Assembly: GCA_050184115.1 (NCBI GenBank)
Contig: JBFXAQ010000005.1
Location: 124,001 to 188,000 of the forward strand
Length of the DNA: 64,000 bases
Origin: JACKNG01 sp050184115
GTDB lineage: Bacteria > Pseudomonadota > Gammaproteobacteria > Ga0077536
Direction of reading: 5' to 3'
Position numbers and translations under genes: made by a program
Notes under the pieces: model-generated
The model's input: only the letters and a program-made list of their open reading frames with translations
What the model was told of the DNA's origin: nothing
Databases searched by the model: none
In this document: positions 41,198-49,754 of the stretch, in pieces
Layout of the letters: each line of letters opens with the position of its first letter
How positions within the stretch are numbered: the first letter of the stretch is position 1

Positions 41198-42776
41198 GTT
41201 CGCTCGCCGGCGTGGCGGTGTCCGAGGGAACGGCTCCTGAGGCCGAGCGGACGCAATTGCGCCCGCCTTGCTTGGCCTCGTACATGGCGAGATCGGCGCG
41301 CTCGAACACCGCCTCGAGGGTGTCTCCGGGCGCGAATTCGGCGACGCCGCAGGAGATCGTCACCTGGACCGGGGTGTCCTTGTAGCGAAAGGCGCAGTCC
41401 TCGACATGGGCGCGCAGCTTCTCGACGAGAAGCGCGGCGTGCGCCGCGGTCGTCTCGGGCAGCAGCAGGACGAATTCCTCGCCACCGAAGCGGCACAGGA
41501 TGTCGCTCTTGCGGATCAGTTCGTTGAGCTTGTTGGCGACGGTCGACAGCACGCGGTCGCCGGCGCTGTGACCGTAGTCGTCGTTGATGCGTTTGAACAA
41601 GTCGAGATCGATGACAGCCAGCGAGAGTGCGCCCCCGTGGCGCTGCCAGCGTGCGACCTGCTTGTTGGCCGTCTCGATGTAGCCGCTGCGATTCAGCACC
41701 CCGGTGAGGGGGTCGATCAGGACACGGGCATGCTGCTCCTCGAGATCCTCGCGCAGGTGCTCCGCTTGTGCCTCGAGTTCGTGCAGACGACGTTTCATGC
41801 GATCGATGCTGTCGTTCGCCTCCAGCGCCCGCAGTTTCTGCGCCGCGACGAAGGAATTCAGGCCGCTGCCGATGCTGTCGAGATGGCCGCTGATCTGGTC
41901 CTTGAGCATCTCCAGATCGGTGGCCTCCTCCGCACTGGCGCGCAGCTGGCGGAGCTCTCCGCTGACGGCATCGCTGAGCTGCAGGGCATCGTTGGTCGCA
42001 TCGACGTGCACCTCGCGTGTCTGGTGCACGAAGTGGTCGAATTCTCGCAGGCGCTGCCCGGCGTCGCGCAGGAAGCGCGTCAGGGTCTCCAGCTCGTCCT
42101 GCAGTTCGCGCTGGAGATCGCCGACCAGGTCGGCGATGCCGGCCGAGGCGGCGACGAAGGCGTCGACGTGATCGGCGCGCTCGATGTCGCGACGCAGCGG
42201 GCTGAGCCGCGCAACATGCCGGGTCGAGACCGGGATGCGATCGAGCAGATCGCCGAGCAGCATGCGGATGGTCGGACTATCGGCACAACTGTCGACCGAA
42301 CGCATGAGGTTCTGCGACAGCACGCCGGCAAGGTGGCGCAGCTCGTTGAGGCGCGCAGCGCGATCGCTGGCCTGGGTCAGCAGGCGTTGCGCGCGGTCGA
42401 TGTCCGGCTGCAGGGTTTCGGGGACGTCTAGCGCGGTGAGGAAATCGGCGAGTTCCGCGTCTGGTTCCGCCTCGCGTCCACTCGGTTGGCCCGGTTCCTC
42501 CGGGTCCAAATCGAGCGAGACGATGGTCTCGACGATTTCATCGATGAGCTTCTGTCGATTGGCGTTGCGCTGGCCGCTGCGAATGAGGTGGCCGAACTCC
42601 TTGAGCTTGCCATCGAGCTCGGCATTGCGTCCGTGGTAGGCGAGGGCCAGGCGCAGGATGCCACGCTGCAGACGACCGATGGTCTCGGCCGCGACGCGTT
42701 CGGGCGAGGTCTCGCGCTTGTCGCCAAATGTCCGCAGGTTGCCTGCCACGTTCTTCAATTTCCCGACCGCCATCAT
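41172..42776 (-). CDS. Diguanylate cyclase (GGDEF domain)
   Basis: About 534 residues, no membrane helix. The long N-terminal helical region (1-355) is rich in Leu, Arg and Glu with a strong coiled coil just before the catalytic domain. The GGDEF domain (about 360-525) has the active-site signature FGGEEF and an upstream I-site RKSD five residues before it. Active c-di-GMP synthesis with product inhibition is therefore likely. The start is uncertain: GTG at 42791, ATG at 42776 or 42773; GCGGA just upstream favours 42776 or 42773. The 3' end overlaps the antiporter gene by 26 bp on the opposite strand. The input signal is unknown. Confidence 0.85.
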   Translation of the reverse strand: MMAVGKLKNVAGNLRTFGDKRETSPERVAAETIGRLQRGILRLALAYHGRNAELDGKLKEFGHLIRSGQRNANRQKLIDEIVETIVSLDLDPEEPGQPSGREAEPDAELADFLTALDVPETLQPDIDRAQRLLTQASDRAARLNELRHLAGVLSQNLMRSVDSCADSPTIRMLLGDLLDRIPVSTRHVARLSPLRRDIERADHVDAFVAASAGIADLVGDLQRELQDELETLTRFLRDAGQRLREFDHFVHQTREVHVDATNDALQLSDAVSGELRQLRASAEEATDLEMLKDQISGHLDSIGSGLNSFVAAQKLRALEANDSIDRMKRRLHELEAQAEHLREDLEEQHARVLIDPLTGVLNRSGYIETANKQVARWQRHGGALSLAVIDLDLFKRINDDYGHSAGDRVLSTVANKLNELIRKSDILCRFGGEEFVLLLPETTAAHAALLVEKLRAHVEDCAFRYKDTPVQVTISCGVAEFAPGDTLEAVFERADLAMYEAKQGGRNCVRSASGAVPSDTATPASEPIAAAAGS

Positions 42777-42884
42777 GAAATCCGCTGGCACCCGCGGTGG
42801 CGGGTGCTCTGCCGGAAGCGCGGTGCAGGTCGAGCGTGGCGGCGATCCTGGGATCGAGCCGGGCTGCCCGGAGGCTGCGCGCGG

Positions 42885-43508
42885 TTACCGGTCCTTGTCC
42901 TTAGCGGCGAGGAAATCGACAACCTTTAGTACGTTTTCGTAGTCGCCGGCCTGTTGGGTGCCGGTGCGCCAGGTACCGTCGACAATCATGGCCGGTACGC
43001 CACTGATACCGTATTTGCGTGTCAGGGCGACGGCGTGACGAACCTTGGTGTCGACGTCGAAGGACTCATAAGCGTCGCGGAACTGCTGCTCGGTGACGCC
43101 GAAGCCGGCGTAGAACGTCGCCAGGGCATCTTCGTCGAACAGGCGTCGACGTTCCTTGTGGAGGGCGTCGAAGAGCGCGCCATGGGTCTTGTCCAGGATG
43201 CCCAGCTGTTGCGCGGCATAAAAGGCGCGGGCGTGAATTTCCCAGTTGTGCGCGAACACGGCCGGAACCCGCACGAACTCGATGTTGTCCGGCTTGTGTT
43301 CCAGCCACTGCTTGATGGCGGGCTCGAACTCGTAGCAGTGCGGGCAGCCGTACCAGAACATCTCGACCACTTCGACCTTGCCCTCGCCGACCTCGGTCTC
43401 GACTGGAGGGGTGATCTTTTCGTAGTGCCGACCGGGGCGGAACTCGTCCTCGGCAACGGCGACGAGGCTGCTACCGATGAGCAGGGTCAGGAGGAGGGTT
43501 CTGAACAT
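42885..43508 (-). CDS. dsbA: Thiol:disulfide interchange protein DsbA
   Basis: 207 residues with a Sec signal peptide ending near VAVAE. The periplasmic thioredoxin-fold oxidase has active site CPHC in EMFWYGCPHCYEF and the cis-proline loop GISGVPAMIVDG. It introduces disulfides into exported proteins and is reoxidised by DsbB. It lies downstream of cytochrome c4 on the same strand (91-nt gap), the same order as in many gammaproteobacteria. DsbA can support c-type cytochrome maturation. Confidence 0.93.
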   Translation of the reverse strand: MFRTLLLTLLIGSSLVAVAEDEFRPGRHYEKITPPVETEVGEGKVEVVEMFWYGCPHCYEFEPAIKQWLEHKPDNIEFVRVPAVFAHNWEIHARAFYAAQQLGILDKTHGALFDALHKERRRLFDEDALATFYAGFGVTEQQFRDAYESFDVDTKVRHAVALTRKYGISGVPAMIVDGTWRTGTQQAGDYENVLKVVDFLAAKDKDR

Positions 43509-43599
43509 TGAGCCGGGTCCGTGTTGGGGCAGGATGGGTTTAGTGCGCGTCTACGGCGCTGGGTTCCCGCGACCGCGCACGGAACCCGCGGCCGTGATC

Positions 43600-44199
43600 T
43601 CAGTGCAGCGCGGAGATGTAGCGCGAGAGCTGTTCGATGTCGTCGTCGCCGAGGCGCTTGGCGATGGTCCGCATCATTTCCTGCGGGTCGGTGCTGCGCG
43701 AGCCGTCGCGGTAGGCCTTGAGCTGGAGCGCGGTGTACTCGGCGTGCTGACCGCTCAGCGCCGGGAACCGGGCGGCCCCGTTACCGGCGCCGGTCGGGCC
43801 GTGGCAGGCCATGCAGGCGGGAATGCCCCGTTCGGCATCGCCGCCGCGGTAGAGCGCCTCGCCCTTGCTCACGTCGACCTCACCGAGCGGCGCGATCTTG
43901 AGCGTCTGGGACCGGTACCAGGCGCCGATCGTCGCCATGTCCTCGTCCGCCACGGTGGCGGCCATCGGCGACATCGAGGGGTTCGCCCGCGCGCCCGACT
44001 TGAACGCCTTCAGTTGCGCTACGATGTATTCCTCGTGCTGGCCGGCGAGATTGGGCCAGATCGGATTCATGCTGTTGCCGTCGGCACCGTGGCAGGCCAC
44101 GCACACCGCGGTCTTGGCCTGACCATCAGCCTGGGCTGCTGCCATCACGCTGCCAAGACTCAGCAGGGCCAGGAAAAGGAACAGGTTCCTCTGGGACAT
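43600..44199 (-). CDS. Cytochrome c4 (periplasmic dihaem)
   Basis: 199 residues with a signal peptide cut near AAAQA. Two haem sites lie in two similar domains: CVACHGADGNS near residue 33 and CMACHGPTGAG near residue 130. Possible axial methionines follow in SPMAATVADEDM and DPQEMMRTIAKRL. Length, HGxxG after each site and the LAGQHxEY / LSGQHAEY repeats are typical of cytochrome c4, an electron carrier to cbb3 or other oxidases. engB is divergent, with a 101-nt gap, the classic gammaproteobacterial arrangement. Confidence 0.92.
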   Translation of the reverse strand: MSQRNLFLFLALLSLGSVMAAAQADGQAKTAVCVACHGADGNSMNPIWPNLAGQHEEYIVAQLKAFKSGARANPSMSPMAATVADEDMATIGAWYRSQTLKIAPLGEVDVSKGEALYRGGDAERGIPACMACHGPTGAGNGAARFPALSGQHAEYTALQLKAYRDGSRSTDPQEMMRTIAKRLGDDDIEQLSRYISALH

Positions 44200-44300
44200 C
44201 GTATCGCTCTCGGTTGCTGGGAACGGGGCGGATTATATAACGGGACTTTCCCGCTTATCTGCACTCGGCGCCGCGGCGGCGAGGCACGAGAGCCGAAGCA

Positions 44301-44936
44301 ATGAATGACGACTGCGCCGCCGTGCGCAAGCTGCTCCAGAGCGCGCGTTTCGACCTCAGCACTCCCGAACTGCGCGACCTGCCGGCCGACGTCGGACGTG
44401 AAGTGGCTTTTGCCGGGCGTTCCAACAGCGGCAAGTCCAGCGCCATCAACGTGCTCTGCAACCAGCGCAACCTGGCCCGAACCAGCCGTACCCCCGGGCG
44501 CACCCAACATTTCGTCGTATTCGCGCTCGATGACGAGCGTCGGCTGGTCGACCTGCCCGGCTTCGGTTACGCCAAAGTGGCGAAGACCGTACGTGCGCAC
44601 TGGGATCGCGTCCTGCCGCAGTACCTCGAACGGCGTCGTTCGCTGGCCGGGCTGGTGCTCCTGATGGACATCCGACATCCGGTCAAGCCGCAGGACGAGA
44701 TCCTCATCGCGTGGTGCGCGGCTGCCGGTGTTCCCCTGCATATCCTGTTGAACAAGGCGGACAAGCTGTCGCGCGGCGCCGCGCTCGACCAACGGCGGCT
44801 GGTCGCGCGGTACCTGGCCGGGCATGGCGGGCCGAACAGCAGCGTGCAGCTGTTCTCGGCCCTGCGCCGGGACGGCCTCGACGAGGCCTGCGCGGTTCTC
44901 GCGAACTGGTTGAACGAGGACGGGTGCGTGGACTGA
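44301..44936 (+). CDS. engB: Ribosome biogenesis GTPase EngB (YihA/YsxC)
   Basis: 211 residues. G1 is FAGRSNSGKSSAIN, G3 is DLPGFGYAKV (diagnostic for EngB), G4 is LNKADKLSRG and G5 lies near LFSALRRDG. It assists late assembly of the large ribosomal subunit. The RTPGRTQHFVVF switch region is family-typical. It is followed by a 402-nt region without protein genes that holds several hairpins. Confidence 0.94.
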   Translation: MNDDCAAVRKLLQSARFDLSTPELRDLPADVGREVAFAGRSNSGKSSAINVLCNQRNLARTSRTPGRTQHFVVFALDDERRLVDLPGFGYAKVAKTVRAHWDRVLPQYLERRRSLAGLVLLMDIRHPVKPQDEILIAWCAAAGVPLHILLNKADKLSRGAALDQRRLVARYLAGHGGPNSSVQLFSALRRDGLDEACAVLANWLNEDGCVD

Positions 44937-44950
44937 TTCCGTGCGCCAGG

Positions 44951-44998
44951 AAAAAAAGGGCCCCGGTCGAAAGTAGGGGGATTTACGGAACCGGGGCC
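44951..44998 (-). terminator. Rho-independent terminator, minus strand
   Basis: The 9-bp stem GGCCCCGGT (44959-44967) with ACCGGGGCC (44990-44998) is followed on the minus strand by seven consecutive Ts (44957-44951). It would end a transcript from the right, either the candidate sRNA or read-through from rpmE. On the plus strand it may also help end engB, 22 nt after its stop. Confidence 0.75.
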
Positions 44999-45060
44999 AC
45001 TTTGCCCGCTTGGGGAGGGCGGGCTGCCCACCTAGGGAGGAGTGGTGGGCACGTCCTGGC
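44951..45060 (-). ncRNA. Candidate small RNA with C-rich (anti-Shine-Dalgarno) loops
   Basis: On the minus strand, three perfect hairpins follow one another. GCCCACC/GGTGGGC (45050-45026) has loop ACTCCTCCCTA. GCCCGC/GCGGGC (45024-45004) has loop CCTCCCCAA. GGCCCCGGT/ACCGGGGCC (44998-44959) is followed by C and seven Ts. The last looks like a rho-independent terminator of a minus-strand RNA. The first two loops expose CUCCUCCC-like sequence, as in alphaproteobacterial 'cuckoo' sRNAs that pair with ribosome-binding sites. I see no convincing promoter, so the 5' end is a guess. In the rest of the gap (45061-45338) I see only a GCGGGCCCGC palindrome at 45081-45090. Confidence 0.5.
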
Positions 45061-45338
45061 GAACGTGTTGCTGTGACAGTGCGGGCCCGCGCAAGTTCCC
45101 GCTGCCGGATTTCGTCAGGTCGCGAGCGCTCGTGTCACCGTCGGGCGTCACCTGTCAGGCGCGGAGCGGGCAGCAAACGCTTCGAACGTGTCGGACGCAC
45201 GATGTCCCTGCCGCCGGGGTGTCACGGCATCGGGATGGGTTTCGAACGCGGTTTTCGCTTCGGCTGGAAATGGCGCTTGCCGTAGCCGCACGGAACCGCG
45301 TACGAGGGGCGGCGTCGCCCGGGCGGGCGGCGCAGCGC

Positions 45339-45545
45339 TCAGGACATGCCGTACTTGCGGCGGAACTTGTCGACCCGACCCGCGGTGTCGACGATCTTCT
45401 GCTGGCCGGTGTAGAAGGGATGGCAGGCCGAGCAGACGTCGAGATGGAGCTGCTCGTCGGACAGGGCCGAGCGCGTCTGGAAGGTATTGCCGCAGCTGCA
45501 GGTGACGGTGATGTCGTGGTAGTTCGGATGCGTTTCGGATTTCAT
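45339..45545 (-). CDS. rpmE: Ribosomal protein bL31 (zinc-binding form)
   Basis: 68 residues, beginning MKSETHPNYHDI. Zinc-ligand cysteines are retained in CSCGNTF and LDVCSACHPFYTG, so this is the C+ form used when zinc is available. The end GRVDKFRRKYG is family-typical. Longer upstream starts are rejected because homologues begin at this Met. The DUF3135 gene lies 76 nt upstream on the same strand. Confidence 0.95.
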   Translation of the reverse strand: MKSETHPNYHDITVTCSCGNTFQTRSALSDEQLHLDVCSACHPFYTGQQKIVDTAGRVDKFRRKYGMS

Positions 45546-45621
45546 GGGCCGCTGGCCTGGATCGGGCTCGAAAGGGGCCGGGATTCTAGGGCCGGGCAGC
45601 GCCCTTTGCAAGCCGCCGCCC

Positions 45622-45978
45622 TCAGTTGCGCCGGGCGTCCTGGCGCAGTGGCAGGACTTCGGCTGGTTGGCGGTTGCGCTCGCGCAGCGGCCGCCGCCCG
45701 GCGAGTTCCTCGAGGTACTCGACCAGACCGTCCGCCCCGAGCATCGTGTCCCACATCATCCCGGAGATGTCGATGCACGCCTTGAGCGGGTTGTGCGCGC
45801 GTTCGCGGATCGTGTCGACCTGCCATTGCAGGCCGACCAGGCGGCGGCGGCTGTCCTGTGGCGCGGCCTCGATGAGGCTGTCGATGACGGCGCGCCGGGC
45901 ATCTTCGAATGCCGCGGGGTCATTGTCGGCGAGTGCTGCCCAATACTCGAATTCGAAGTCGTCGTCGTACTTGTGCAT
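45622..45978 (-). CDS. DUF3135-type hypothetical protein
   Basis: 118 residues, acidic N-terminus, soluble, no signal peptide. The central stretch RRLVGLQWQVDTIRERAHNPLKACIDISGMM resembles the DUF3135 family of small gammaproteobacterial proteins with no known function. The family assignment rests on recall of that pattern. It precedes rpmE and follows xthA on the same strand with intergenic gaps, so it may be transcribed alone. Confidence 0.65.
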   Translation of the reverse strand: MHKYDDDFEFEYWAALADNDPAAFEDARRAVIDSLIEAAPQDSRRRLVGLQWQVDTIRERAHNPLKACIDISGMMWDTMLGADGLVEYLEELAGRRPLRERNRQPAEVLPLRQDARRN

Positions 45979-46025
45979 GGGGCTTGACCTGTCTTCTCAG
46001 CGGGGCGATGCCGCCAGTGTGAACG

Positions 46026-46054
46026 GCTCGCGGGTGAAACTTTAGCCCGCGAGC
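46026..46054. terminator. Hairpin downstream of xthA
   Basis: GCTCGCGGG at 46026-46034 and CCCGCGAGC at 46046-46054 form a perfect 9-bp stem with an 11-nt loop, 28 nt past the xthA stop. No T-run follows on either strand, so termination strength is uncertain. Confidence 0.5.
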
Positions 46055-46082
46055 GCAAAAGATTGTAACGGCCGGCAAAAAT

Positions 46083-46853
46083 TCACGCGGCGAACTCGGC
46101 GATGACCGGGGCGTGATCGGACGGCTTGTCGCGGCGGCGCGGGGTGACGTCGATGCGGCAGCTGCGCAGGCGCGTCGCGAGCGCGGCGGAGATCAGGATC
46201 AGGTCGATGCGCAACCCGTGGTTGCGGCGGAAACCCGCGCCGCGGTAGTCCCACCACGAGAAGCTGGCGGGGGCCTGTTCGAAGGCACGGAAGGCATCGA
46301 CGAGTCCGAGTGCCTGGAGGCCGGCGAGTCGCTCGCGCTCGGGTGTGCTGCACAGGATCTTCTCGTGCCACGCCTGCGGATCGTGCACATCGGCAGCAGC
46401 CGGCGCGATATTGAAGTCGCCGGCGACCAGGACCTCGTCGTGCCGCTGGAGCAGGCCTTCGAGCCAGGCGGTCAGCGCGTCGAGCCAGGCGAGCTTGTAG
46501 GCGTACTTGTCTGAACCGACGCTGGCCCCGTTCGGCACGTAGACATCGACGACGAGCATGCCGCCGTGTTCGACGGCGAGGACGCGCGCCTGGTCGTCGG
46601 CGAAGCCCGGCAGGCGGCGTTCGACCACGGCGAGCGGGCCGCGCGCGAGGACGGCGACGCCGTTGTAGGCCTTCTGGCCCACGCTCGCGGTCTGGTAACC
46701 GAGTTCGGCGAAGGCGGCATGGGGGAAATCGGCGTCCTGGACCTTGGTTTCCTGCACCGCGAGCAGATCGATCGGGTTGTCGCCGAGCCAGTCGCGCACA
46801 TGATCGAGACGGGCGCGCAGCGAATTGACGTTCCAGGTCGCGACGAGGGGCAT
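46083..46853 (-). CDS. xthA: Exodeoxyribonuclease III (AP endonuclease)
   Basis: 256 residues of the exonuclease III family, base-excision repair of abasic sites. Motifs: ATWNVNSLRARL at the N-terminus, LLAVQETKVQD (catalytic Glu), YVPNG, VLVAGDFNIAP (catalytic Asp and Asn), RIDLILIS and SDHAPVIAEF (catalytic His). The start MPLVATWNVNS matches homologues; an upstream ATG adds 42 residues unlike the family. The SH3-domain gene lies 13 nt upstream and prlC before that, suggesting one transcript. Confidence 0.93.
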   Translation of the reverse strand: MPLVATWNVNSLRARLDHVRDWLGDNPIDLLAVQETKVQDADFPHAAFAELGYQTASVGQKAYNGVAVLARGPLAVVERRLPGFADDQARVLAVEHGGMLVVDVYVPNGASVGSDKYAYKLAWLDALTAWLEGLLQRHDEVLVAGDFNIAPAAADVHDPQAWHEKILCSTPERERLAGLQALGLVDAFRAFEQAPASFSWWDYRGAGFRRNHGLRIDLILISAALATRLRSCRIDVTPRRRDKPSDHAPVIAEFAA

Positions 46854-46866
46854 CGCGCCGCGTAGT

Positions 46867-47646
46867 TCAGATGCGGAAACCGCCGTGCCGGCGCCGGCTG
46901 AGTATGTCGACGACGTAGATGCCGGCGCCGAACGCCGCGGCCAGCAGCACCACGAGGGTGACGCCGATCGGCCAGGCATAGGCCTCGAGCACCAGCGGCA
47001 CCATGGCCGATGTCGCGTTCAGCGAGCCGCGCGTCTCGAGTTCGCTGATTTGATCGCGGGCATCTTCGAGTTCCCCCTTCAGTGCCTCGCGTTCGCGCTC
47101 GATCTCGACGATGCGGGCATCCGGAGGTGTGGTGTTCTCTCGCAGCTCGGCGCGCAGACTGGTCACTTCCGATTGCAGCTGGCCGGCGCGCAGACGCTCG
47201 TCGGACAGCTTGCCCTTGAGCTCGGTGTTCTCGCGCGTGACAGCCTCGAGCTGGGTGGCCGCCGCGGGGTCGGCATCCGCACCGCCGGAGCCCGGGGCGG
47301 CGGTGCTGGCGGCGGTGAGGCGTTGTTCGAGGGCGGCTTTCTCGGCTTCGAGTGCGGTCAGGCGAACCTTCGCCGGCGGCTGTTTCGTGAGATAGGCGCC
47401 GTCGACCCAGCCGTTGACGTCTTCCGGGCCCTGGATCCGGGCCAGCTCGCCGTCGCGTTCGAGCACCTCGAGGCGGGTGCCGGTGGGAAAAACCTTAATG
47501 ATGGCGCTGTCGAGGTCCTTCTCGGCGTGGACGCCGACGAGCAACTCGTCGATGACATAGACCTCTTCCGCCGCCGCCGCGACGGCAGGCAGGAGCAACA
47601 GCCCGAGCAGGGCCGGGACGAAACGCGGGGTGGGATTCACGGACAC
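46867..47646 (-). CDS. TIGR04211/YgiM-like SH3 domain protein
   Basis: 259 residues. Signal peptide (cut near AAAAEE), then a bacterial SH3 domain at about 28-95 (YVIDELLVGVHAEKD, GWVDGAYL), a long coiled coil at about 95-205 (LTALEAEKAALEQRL and LKGELEDARDQISELE), and one C-terminal membrane helix with a basic end. This is the layout of YgiM-type envelope proteins, anchored by the C-terminus with the SH3 domain in the periplasm. Function is not established. It sits between prlC (16 nt) and xthA (13 nt). Confidence 0.85.
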   Translation of the reverse strand: MSVNPTPRFVPALLGLLLLPAVAAAAEEVYVIDELLVGVHAEKDLDSAIIKVFPTGTRLEVLERDGELARIQGPEDVNGWVDGAYLTKQPPAKVRLTALEAEKAALEQRLTAASTAAPGSGGADADPAAATQLEAVTRENTELKGKLSDERLRAGQLQSEVTSLRAELRENTTPPDARIVEIEREREALKGELEDARDQISELETRGSLNATSAMVPLVLEAYAWPIGVTLVVLLAAAFGAGIYVVDILSRRRHGGFRI

Positions 47647-47662
47647 GGATTATCGGGGCTCG

Positions 47663-49705
47663 TCAGGCGTGCAGTCCAGCCTGCCTCAGCAGGGGCTCGA
47701 CGCTCGGCGGCCGGCCGCGGAAACGCTCGAACAGGACCATGGCGTCCTCTGCGCCACCGTTGGCGAGGACCGTTTCGCGAAATGCGCGGCCGGTGTCGGC
47801 GTTGAAAATGCCCTCTTCCTCGAAACGGGCATAGGCGTCGGCGGCGAGCACCTCGGCCCACTTGTAGCTGTAGTAGCCGGCGGCGTAACCGCCGGCGAAG
47901 ACGTGCGCGAAGCTGTGCTGGAAGCGGTTCCACGGTGGGGGTGTCACCACCGCAACTTCCGCGCGCACCGCGTCGAGCAGGGCCTGGATGTCGAAGCCCG
48001 GCACGTAATCCATGTGCAGGCGGAAATCGAACAACGCGAACTCGACCTGGCGCAGCATCTGCAACGCGGCCTGATAGCGGCGCGTGGCCGCGAGCCGCTC
48101 GAACAGTGCCGCCGGCAGGGCCTCGCCGGTTTCGTGGTGGCTGCTGATCAGGTCCAGCGCCTCACGTTCCCAGCACCAGTTCTCGAGGAACTGGCTCGGC
48201 AGCTCGACGGCGTCCCAGGGCACGCCGTTGATCCCCGCCACCGTCGGGCGTCGCACCCGCGTCAGCATGTGATGCAGGCCGTGACCGAACTCGTGGAACA
48301 GCGTGCTGACCTCGTCGTGGGTGAGCAGGGTGGGCTGGCCGGCGACGGGCGGGGTGAAATTGCAGGTCAGGTAAGCCACGGGGAGCTGACAGGTGCCGGC
48401 CTGCTCCCAGCTCACCAGGCACTCGTCCATCCACGCGCCCGGGCGCTTGCGCTCGCGCGCATAGAGATCGAGGTAGAAGTAGCCGAGCGGCGCGTCGTCG
48501 TTACCGACGACGGCATGGAACACGACATCCTCGTGCCAGCTCGCAATGCCTTCGACACGCTGGAAGCGGACTCCGAACAGGCGTGACGCCACGTCGAGCA
48601 TGCCGGGCAGCACCCGGCCGATGGGGAAGTACGGCTTGAGCTCCTCCTGGCTCAGCTGGAAGCGGTGCTCACGGTACTTCTCCGCGGCAAAGCCTATGTC
48701 CCAGGCCTCGAGCGTCTCGAGGTCGAGATGTTCGGCGGCGAAGGCCGCGAGCTCGTCCAGTTCTCGCCGTGCGGCGGGCCGCGCCTTGGCGGCGAGTTCG
48801 CACAGGAACTCGACCACGGCGCTGGTCGAGGGCGCCATCTTGGTCGCCAGGGACAGTTCGGCGTAGTTGGCGAATCCGAGGAGCTGCGCGAGGGCCTGGC
48901 GCTTGTCGAGGATGGCGCTCATGACCGGGCCATTGTCGAACTGGCCACCCTGCGGGCCGCGTTCAGAGGCGCGCGTGACGTAGGCTTCGTACAGCGTCCG
49001 TCGCAGTGCGCGATCCTCGAGCCGGGTGATCGCCGGCTGGTAGCAGGGGAAGTCGAGCGTGAGCGTCCAGCCCGTGCGTTCGTCGCGTGCGGCATTCTGG
49101 CGAGCCAGTGCCAGCACCGAGGGCGGCAGGCCGGCGAGCGCTGTCTCGTCGTCGACATGCAGGCGAAAGGCCTGGGTGGCGTCGAGAACGTGCTCTTCGA
49201 AACGGGTATGCAGGCGCGACAGCTCGATCCTCAGTTCGCGGACCTCGACCTGTTTTGCCGCGGGCAGGTCGACCCCGCCGAGATGGAAGTCACGCAGGGC
49301 ATTGTCGATGACCCGTCGGCGCGCGGGGTCGAACCCGGCATAGGCGGCGGAATCGCGAATGTGGCGATAGCAGGCGTGCAGCCCGGGGTGCTGGGCGAGT
49401 TCGCTGGAATAAGCCGAGATGAGCCCGATGCATTCGTTGTAGGGGCCGCGCAGGGCGTCGGAATCGGCCACGTTGTGGAGATGGGAGACCGGTCCGAACA
49501 GCCGTTGCAGCTCATCGGACATGGCTTCCATCGGTGCGACCACGCTATCCCAGCTGGCGCCGGCCGGGTCCGCCGTGATCGCGTCGACCCGTGCGCGGTG
49601 CTCATCGAGCAGGCGGGTCAGTGATGCCACCAGGGTCGGCGGGTCGATGTCGGAGAAGGCGGGCAGATGTTCGAGCGTATGGCGGGAAGCAGCGGTGGTT
49701 TTCAT
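47663..49705 (-). CDS. prlC: Oligopeptidase A (M3 family zinc peptidase)
   Basis: 680 residues, the same length as E. coli PrlC. The zinc site HEFGH is in STLFHEFGHGLHHML, with the third ligand Glu downstream in the PSQFLENW region. Further M3 features are GYFYLDLYARERKRPGAW and GYAAGYYSYKWAEVLAADA. It is a cytoplasmic enzyme that degrades signal peptides and oligopeptides. The start at 49705 (MKTTAASRHTLEHLPAF) fits the family length; upstream in-frame starts add unrelated Cys/Trp-rich sequence. First gene of the prlC-SH3-xthA set. Confidence 0.93.
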   Translation of the reverse strand: MKTTAASRHTLEHLPAFSDIDPPTLVASLTRLLDEHRARVDAITADPAGASWDSVVAPMEAMSDELQRLFGPVSHLHNVADSDALRGPYNECIGLISAYSSELAQHPGLHACYRHIRDSAAYAGFDPARRRVIDNALRDFHLGGVDLPAAKQVEVRELRIELSRLHTRFEEHVLDATQAFRLHVDDETALAGLPPSVLALARQNAARDERTGWTLTLDFPCYQPAITRLEDRALRRTLYEAYVTRASERGPQGGQFDNGPVMSAILDKRQALAQLLGFANYAELSLATKMAPSTSAVVEFLCELAAKARPAARRELDELAAFAAEHLDLETLEAWDIGFAAEKYREHRFQLSQEELKPYFPIGRVLPGMLDVASRLFGVRFQRVEGIASWHEDVVFHAVVGNDDAPLGYFYLDLYARERKRPGAWMDECLVSWEQAGTCQLPVAYLTCNFTPPVAGQPTLLTHDEVSTLFHEFGHGLHHMLTRVRRPTVAGINGVPWDAVELPSQFLENWCWEREALDLISSHHETGEALPAALFERLAATRRYQAALQMLRQVEFALFDFRLHMDYVPGFDIQALLDAVRAEVAVVTPPPWNRFQHSFAHVFAGGYAAGYYSYKWAEVLAADAYARFEEEGIFNADTGRAFRETVLANGGAEDAMVLFERFRGRPPSVEPLLRQAGLHA

Positions 49706-49754
49706 GCCGCGCATTATGCCGCCGCCCGCGCAGCGGTCTCCAGCCGTGTGCGGC

